33,882 nt of DNA from an uncultured Blautia sp. (GTDB lineage Bacteria; Bacillota; Clostridia; Lachnospirales; Lachnospiraceae): assembly GCA_946622645.1 (NCBI GenBank), contig CAMOQF010000010.1, forward strand, positions 1 to 33,882, read 5' to 3'. The position numbers were made by a program, and so were the translations under genes. Each line of letters opens with the position of its first letter. Within the stretch, counting starts at the first letter, position 1. The notes beneath the pieces were generated by a model that was given only the letters and a program-made list of their open reading frames with translations, was not told where the DNA came from and searched no databases. This document shows, in pieces, positions 29,533 through 33,882 of the stretch.

Positions 29533-32126
29533 TCTTCTTTTTCCTTTACGTAGACTGTAAATTCTCCGTCCCGGGTATCCAGGAGCAGGGTGTCTCCCTG
29601 ATGAACGTTTCCTTCCAGGATTTTTTTGGCGGCCAGGGTCTCCACATATTTCTGCAGATACCGTTTTAACGGCCGTGCGCCGTAGACCGGGTCGTACCCC
29701 TCCTGAATGACCTGCGCTTTTGCTTCGTCTGTGAGGAGGAGAGAAAGTTCCTGGTCGGCGAGCCGCTTGTTCAGCTCTTCCACCATCAAGTCTACTATGT
29801 TCCCAATATTCTCTTTTGTCAAGGGCTTAAACAGGATCACTTCATCCAGCCGGTTCAGAAATTCCGGGCGGAAGTGGGCTCTTAAGTCCTGCATGACCAT
29901 ATCTTCGGTCTCTTTGCGGATGCTGCCGTCTTCATCGATGCCGTCCAGCAGATAGGTGCTGCCGATATTGGACGTCATGATGAGGATCGTGTTCTTAAAG
30001 TCCACCGTACGTCCCTGGGAATCCGTCACACGGCCGTCGTCCAGGACCTGGAGCAGCACGTTGAAGACGTCCGGATGGGCTTTTTCGATCTCATCGAAAA
30101 GGACCACGCTGTAGGGCTTTCTGCGGACGGCTTCGGTCAGCTGGCCGCCTTCTTCATAGCCTACATATCCCGGAGGCGCTCCGATCAGTCTGGACACGGA
30201 GAACTTTTCCATATACTCGCTCATGTCGATCCGCACCATGTTCTGTTCGTCGTCAAAGAGAGCCTCGGCCAGGGTCTTGGCAAGCTCTGTTTTGCCAACG
30301 CCCGTGGGTCCCAGAAACAGGAAGGAACCGATGGGTTTGGACGGATCCTTGATGCCCGCCTTGGAGCGGAGGATCGCGTCGGAAACAAGCCGTACGCCTT
30401 CATCCTGCCCGACGACCCGCCTGTGCAGCTCGTCCTCCAGATGCAGGAGCTTGGACCGCTCGCCTTCGGTGAGCCGGGTGACCGGAATGCCGGTCCAGCG
30501 GGAGATGATGCGGGCGATCTCGTCGTCCGTCACGGCCTCATGGACCATGCGGCGGCTTTCGCTTTCCTGGACTTTTCTTTCCTCGATCTCCAGCGTCTGC
30601 TTTACGCGGGGAAGCTCGCCGTACTGCAGCTCGCCGGCTTTTTCGTAATTCCCGTCCTGGGTAGCCTTCTGGATCTGGCGGTTCAGGTCCTCGATCTGTT
30701 CACGGAGCTTCTGCAGGTTTTCTACGCTGCGTTTCTCGTTGTCCCACTGCGCTTTCTGCGTGTTGAAATCGTCCCGGAGATCCGCCAGCTCTTTCTGCAG
30801 GGCTGCCAGCCTCTCCTTGCTGAGATTGTCTTCTTCTTTTTTGAGCGCGCTCTCCTCGATCTCCATCTGCATGATCTTCCTGCGCAGTTCATCCAGCTCT
30901 GTGGGCATGGAATCCAGCTCGGTCTTTATAAGGGCGCAGGCTTCATCCACAAGGTCGATGGCCTTGTCCGGAAGAAAACGATCCGTGATATAGCGGTGGG
31001 AGAGGGTGGCGGCAGCCACCAGGGCGCTGTCGGTGATCTTGACGCCGTGATAGACTTCGTAACGGTCCTTCAGGCCGCGGAGGATCGATATGGTTTCTTC
31101 CACGGTGGGCTCGTCCACCAGCACGGGCTGGAAACGGCGCTCCAGAGCGGCGTCCTTTTCGATATATTTGCGGTACTCGTCCAGGGTGGTCGCGCCGATG
31201 CAGTGCAGCTCGCCGCGGGCCAGCATGGGCTTTAACATGTTGCCGGCGTCCATGGCGCCGTCGGTCTTGCCGGCTCCGACGATCAGATGCAGCTCGTCGA
31301 TGAAGAGGATGATATTGCCTTCGCTCTTTTTGACCTCTTCCAGCACTGCCTTCAGACGTTCTTCAAACTCGCCTCTGTATTTGGCGCCGGCCACGAGGGC
31401 TCCCATGTCCAGGGAGAAGATCTTTTTATCCTTCAGCCCTTCCGGGACGTCGCCGGCTACGATCCGCTGTGCCAGGCCTTCCACGGCGGCGGTCTTGCCG
31501 ACGCCGGGTTCGCCGATCAGCACGGGATTGTTTTTGGTCTTACGGGAGAGGATGCGGATGATGTTGCGGATCTCCGCGTCCCGGCCGATGACCGGATCCA
31601 GCTTCTGGTTCCGGGCCTTTTCGACCAGATCCTGACCGTATTTGTTGAGCGTGTCGTAGGTCGCTTCCGGATTGTCGCTGACCACCCGCTGGTTCCCCCG
31701 GACCGTGGAAAGTGCCTGCAGAAAACGGTCCCGGGTGATGCCGAAGCCCTGCATCAGCTTCTTGATGGAAGGGCTCATGTTTTTGAGGATGGACAAAAAC
31801 AGATGCTCGACCGACACATATTCGTCGCCCATGGCTTTGGCCTCATCCTCCGCTGAGACCAGGGCTCTGTTCAGGTACTGGCCATAATGGAGCTGACCGC
31901 CGGATACCTTGACCAGGGCGTTCAGAGCCCGTTCTACTTCGCTCAAAAAGGCTTCTTTATTGATCTCCATCTTTTCGACCAGCTTGAGGATCAGGCTGTC
32001 GTCCTGGGTCAGCAGGGAATACAGCAGGTGCTCCTGCTCGATCTCCTGATTGCCGTACTGATAGGCGATCTTTTCCAGATTCTGTACAGCCTGTACAGAA
32101 TTCTGCGTAAATTTGCTGATATTCAT
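29529..32126 (-). CDS. clpB: ATP-dependent protein disaggregase ClpB
   Basis: A Hsp100 chaperone of 865 residues that pulls proteins out of aggregates with the DnaK system. The N-domain (1-145) is followed by NBD1 with Walker A GEPGVGKT near 204, the coiled-coil M domain (about 400-525, Glu/Lys/Leu-rich) that separates ClpB from ClpC/ClpA, and NBD2 with GPTGVGKT near 605. The C-terminal [14 protein letters not shown] is typical. Length matches E. coli ClpB. The second ATG (32126) is chosen because GGAGGG lies 6 nt before it, while the first ATG at 32132 is too close. A CIRCE promoter controls it. Confidence 0.97.
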   Translation of the reverse strand: MNISKFTQNSVQAVQNLEKIAYQYGNQEIEQEHLLYSLLTQDDSLILKLVEKMEINKEAFLSEVERALNALVKVSGGQLHYGQYLNRALVSAEDEAKAMGDEYVSVEHLFLSILKNMSPSIKKLMQGFGITRDRFLQALSTVRGNQRVVSDNPEATYDTLNKYGQDLVEKARNQKLDPVIGRDAEIRNIIRILSRKTKNNPVLIGEPGVGKTAAVEGLAQRIVAGDVPEGLKDKKIFSLDMGALVAGAKYRGEFEERLKAVLEEVKKSEGNIILFIDELHLIVGAGKTDGAMDAGNMLKPMLARGELHCIGATTLDEYRKYIEKDAALERRFQPVLVDEPTVEETISILRGLKDRYEVYHGVKITDSALVAAATLSHRYITDRFLPDKAIDLVDEACALIKTELDSMPTELDELRRKIMQMEIEESALKKEEDNLSKERLAALQKELADLRDDFNTQKAQWDNEKRSVENLQKLREQIEDLNRQIQKATQDGNYEKAGELQYGELPRVKQTLEIEERKVQESESRRMVHEAVTDDEIARIISRWTGIPVTRLTEGERSKLLHLEDELHRRVVGQDEGVRLVSDAILRSKAGIKDPSKPIGSFLFLGPTGVGKTELAKTLAEALFDDEQNMVRIDMSEYMEKFSVSRLIGAPPGYVGYEEGGQLTEAVRRKPYSVVLFDEIEKAHPDVFNVLLQVLDDGRVTDSQGRTVDFKNTILIMTSNIGSTYLLDGIDEDGSIRKETEDMVMQDLRAHFRPEFLNRLDEVILFKPLTKENIGNIVDLMVEELNKRLADQELSLLLTDEAKAQVIQEGYDPVYGARPLKRYLQKYVETLAAKKILEGNVHQGDTLLLDTRDGEFTVYVKEKEE

Positions 32127-32203
32127 AAACATCCCTCCGTTCCGTCATCGTAAAAAGAAACCGGAAACAGATCCGGCGCCTTTTTCTCTGATGTTCTATG
32201 AAC

Positions 32204-32232
32204 ACTATAACATTTGTTGTTAGCACTGTCAA
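32204..32232 (-). promoter_or_regulatory. sigma-A promoter of clpB
   Basis: On the minus strand a perfect TTGACA (32232-32227), a 17-bp spacer and TATAGT (32209-32204). The -35 lies within the CIRCE element, so HrcA bound there would block RNA polymerase. Confidence 0.88.
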
Positions 32233-32246
32233 GAGGTGAGTGCTAA
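32220..32246. promoter_or_regulatory. CIRCE element (HrcA operator)
   Basis: TTAGCACTG-N9-GAGTGCTAA compared with consensus TTAGCACTC-N9-GAGTGCTAA: 17 of 18 positions match, with the exact 9-nt spacer. It sits 4 bp after the start of the intergenic gap behind the CpaE-like gene and overlaps the clpB -35. Confidence 0.93.
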
Positions 32247-32249
32247 AAA

Positions 32250-33248
32250 TCAAAGGATTTTTCGGATGTATTCTCCAAGCTCACCGTAGGGAAGCTGTTC
32301 TACATAGGAAGCCCCCCGGCTGACCGGGGTATAAAAAGGCGGCTTCAACCGTATAGTCTTATCCTTCAGATCTTCGTAATCCCACAGAGCCAGCATGGCT
32401 TCGTACTGACGAAGCTTGGCGGCAGAAACCGGATCCCCCAGCACCGGCATGTAGATGCGGGTGCAGAGCCGCAGCAGATCCAGGATCTCCTCCATCTCGG
32501 TCCCGATATCCAGGATGATCACTTCATAGGCGCTGCGGCGGATCAGATTGTCCAGGAGCCTGCGGCAGTCCTTCAGGGTGATGCAGCGGATGTCCCAGGG
32601 CTGCCGGACAGGCGGAATATAGTCCAGGTTCCCCAGGGAGCGGACCACGGAGCAGAGCTTCCGTGTCAGATCACAGTCTTCCTGCCGGGCGTAGTAGATG
32701 AGATCCGCGAGGTCCGAGTCGAAGGTCTTTCCAACAAGCTCTTCAAAACCGGAGTATTCTTCCAGGTTGACATAGAGCACCGCGTTTTCCTGCGCCAGGA
32801 TCTGTCCCATGGCAAGGGAGATCGACGTTTTGAGGCAGCGGTGCAGCGGCGTGTACACGGCGAGGACGTCGGTCTTTCGTTTGGCGTAAGGGGCGGAAAG
32901 GGGGACGGAGGACGGGACTTCCCCATAGCAGGCCATCACCTCGCGGACCAGCTGATCCTGCGCCTGGTATTTGTACACCTGAGGAGGGCCGGAATAGTCC
33001 GGCGGCGGCAGTTCTTCCGCCAGGATCACCAGCACCCCGGTCTTCAGAGTCTGGATCTCCGGACACATGGCTCTGTCCGAGACCAGAAGAAGTTCAATGT
33101 GTTCCTTCGAAGCGAAGTCCATGAGCGTTTCCACGGAGGTGAAGGCGTGGATCTCAAAGGGAATGCTCTTTTTCTGGTTCAGGAACTGCATAAAGTTGAT
33201 CGCGTATTCTTTTTCAAGATCGCAGATCGCAAAGATGTTTCTTCTCAA
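32250..33248 (-). CDS. CpaE/TadZ-like protein with degenerate P-loop
   Basis: The protein has 332 residues. The N-terminal domain (1-110) resembles a receiver fold (FAICDLEKEYAINFMQFLN, then ELLLVSDRA). The rest resembles the MinD/ParA-type ATPases of Tad/Flp pilus localisation proteins. The deviant Walker A motif is eroded to TPLHRCLKTS (Lys about 140): Lys and Thr/Ser remain, the glycines do not. Walker B-like YEVIILDIGTEM is present but ends without the usual loop. It may bind a partner rather than hydrolyse ATP. The start at 33248 overlaps the prepilin peptidase stop (ATGA); the pair is translated together. I see no other Tad genes in the window. Confidence 0.78.
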   Translation of the reverse strand: MRRNIFAICDLEKEYAINFMQFLNQKKSIPFEIHAFTSVETLMDFASKEHIELLLVSDRAMCPEIQTLKTGVLVILAEELPPPDYSGPPQVYKYQAQDQLVREVMACYGEVPSSVPLSAPYAKRKTDVLAVYTPLHRCLKTSISLAMGQILAQENAVLYVNLEEYSGFEELVGKTFDSDLADLIYYARQEDCDLTRKLCSVVRSLGNLDYIPPVRQPWDIRCITLKDCRRLLDNLIRRSAYEVIILDIGTEMEEILDLLRLCTRIYMPVLGDPVSAAKLRQYEAMLALWDYEDLKDKTIRLKPPFYTPVSRGASYVEQLPYGELGEYIRKIL

Positions 33249-33754
33249 TAGACACCTCCTGCATATAAAAGGATGCTTCCCAGAACGGCGATCGTAAAGG
33301 GAAAGTTTTCGAGCTTTTCAAGTCCGCCGCGGCGGTAGGAAGGGGGATGGCCCGGGGAATCCCGGAGTATCCGGAGATAGGAGCGCAGATAGAGGAGACG
33401 GGCGGTAAAAAGACGGCGGTGCCGGAGAAAGACAAGGACCGAGATCAGAGCGCCGGTCACAAATGACCAGACCATGCACGGCAGGATCTTCTCTTCCAGG
33501 GTGAGGCCGAAGGCGCAGAGCAGCTTGATATCCCCGGCGCCCAGCATGTGGAGACAGAACAATGGAAAGAGGAGAAGCGCCGGCAGCAGAAAACCATACA
33601 AAGACATCCAGGAAAGACGCTCCCCGGTCAGAAGCCGGAGTATAATGCCGCCGGCACAGATCCCGGCGGTCAGTATGTTCGGAACCTTCCCCCGCCGCAG
33701 ATCCACAGCAGAAGAACAAAGCGCGGCGCAGATACAGTACAGTTTGATGATCAT
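33245..33754 (-). CDS. A24-family prepilin peptidase (TadV/CpaA-like)
   Basis: A 169-residue integral membrane aspartyl protease that cleaves prepilin leaders. The catalytic pair is Asp 18 in SSAVDLRRGKVPN and Asp 75 in the GxGD motif LGAGDIKLL. No N-terminal methylase domain with CxxC pairs is present, which is the short TadV/CpaA form. The C-terminal part has a basic loop (RHRRLFTARLLYLRSYLR) and a last helix. The ATG at 33754 follows GGAAGGGGGG. It is the first gene of a short operon that appears to be under Spo0A boxes. It might mature the pilin-like proteins of the 5179-9908 operon or Flp pilins encoded elsewhere. Confidence 0.9.
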   Translation of the reverse strand: MIIKLYCICAALCSSAVDLRRGKVPNILTAGICAGGIILRLLTGERLSWMSLYGFLLPALLLFPLFCLHMLGAGDIKLLCAFGLTLEEKILPCMVWSFVTGALISVLVFLRHRRLFTARLLYLRSYLRILRDSPGHPPSYRRGGLEKLENFPFTIAVLGSILLYAGGVY

Positions 33755-33780
33755 TCGTCACATTCCCCCCTTCCGGATCT

Positions 33781-33867
33781 ATTATAAAACGGATGGAGAG
33801 CCGGAATCCATAGGAGATAATGTCGAAATCCCACTTATAATGTCGGAAGCTGTCGAAGCCTGTCGAA
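33781..33867 (-). promoter_or_regulatory. promoter region with clustered Spo0A-box-like heptamers
   Basis: On the minus strand TATAAT (33786-33781) could be a -10 with no good -35. Upstream, written on the plus strand, TGTCGAA occurs at 33821-33827, 33851-33857 and 33861-33867, and TGTCGGA at 33841-33847. The Spo0A box consensus is TGTCGAA. Start-to-start spacing is 20, 10 and 10 bp, so all sites face one side of the helix. The longer repeat ATAATGTCG occurs at 33817 and 33837. This fits an activator-dependent promoter for the prepilin peptidase/CpaE-like pair. Confidence 0.65.
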
Positions 33868-33882
33868 ACCCGGAGGCTGAGA

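Noticed and set aside
1-33882. CRISPR arrays, insertion sequences, integrases, phage genes
   Set aside because: No regularly spaced direct repeats, terminal inverted repeats with transposase frames or phage-type proteins were seen.

Overview
The window looks like a chromosomal segment of a Gram-positive anaerobe of the Clostridia, most likely Lachnospiraceae. This rests on gene content: an anaerobic ribonucleotide reductase, a FolT-type ECF S component, DUF1385, DUF4250 and DUF975/CmpB families, purine-rich ribosome binding sites, sigma-A promoters with 17-bp spacers, a CIRCE element and likely Spo0A boxes. There is no sign of phage, insertion sequences, CRISPR or a recent island.

Layout. 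1-1187: a truncated tRNA-Pro and a divergent gene for an unrecognised membrane protein. 1264-9908 (minus strand): one long, tightly packed probable operon. It runs from a transglutaminase-like lipoprotein through a PilC/GspF platform protein, four small pilin-like or membrane-anchored proteins, a PilT-type ATPase and hisC, to a coiled-coil protein, a two-TM protein and a lipoprotein carrying a von Willebrand A domain. Divergent to it, at 10145-11339, a sigma-A promoter drives a c-di-GMP-I riboswitch, a terminator and a secreted or anchored zinc metallopeptidase of ATLF/Pro-Pro-endopeptidase type. This junction is the most interesting part of the window: protease, pilus machinery and surface lipoproteins sit side by side, and the riboswitch can be read as a c-di-GMP OFF switch.

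11552-18781 (plus strand) is a housekeeping block for transcription termination and translation: rho, rpmE (L31), a DUF1385 protein, prmC, prfA, a TPR lipoprotein and hflX. 18941-24649 holds nrdD, with an ATP cone and a fused C-terminal thioredoxin/glutaredoxin-like domain, then a membrane metallophosphoesterase and a DUF975-CmpB fusion whose 3' end runs into the convergent gene. 24497-29296 alternates strands: a multi-repeat lipoprotein, a FolT-like S component, a GNAT acetyltransferase and a membrane-bound PP2C/SpoIIE-type phosphatase with a 5TM-LYT sensor.

29359-33754 (minus strand) contains a TadV-like prepilin peptidase and a CpaE/TadZ-like protein with a degraded P-loop, preceded by a cluster of heptamers matching Spo0A boxes. 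It continues with clpB under a HrcA/CIRCE promoter, translationally coupled to a 57-residue DUF4250 protein. The window therefore carries two separate pieces of pilus machinery (type IV-like and Tad-like). Neither is complete here: no PilB or CpaF assembly ATPase and no obvious major pilin is present.
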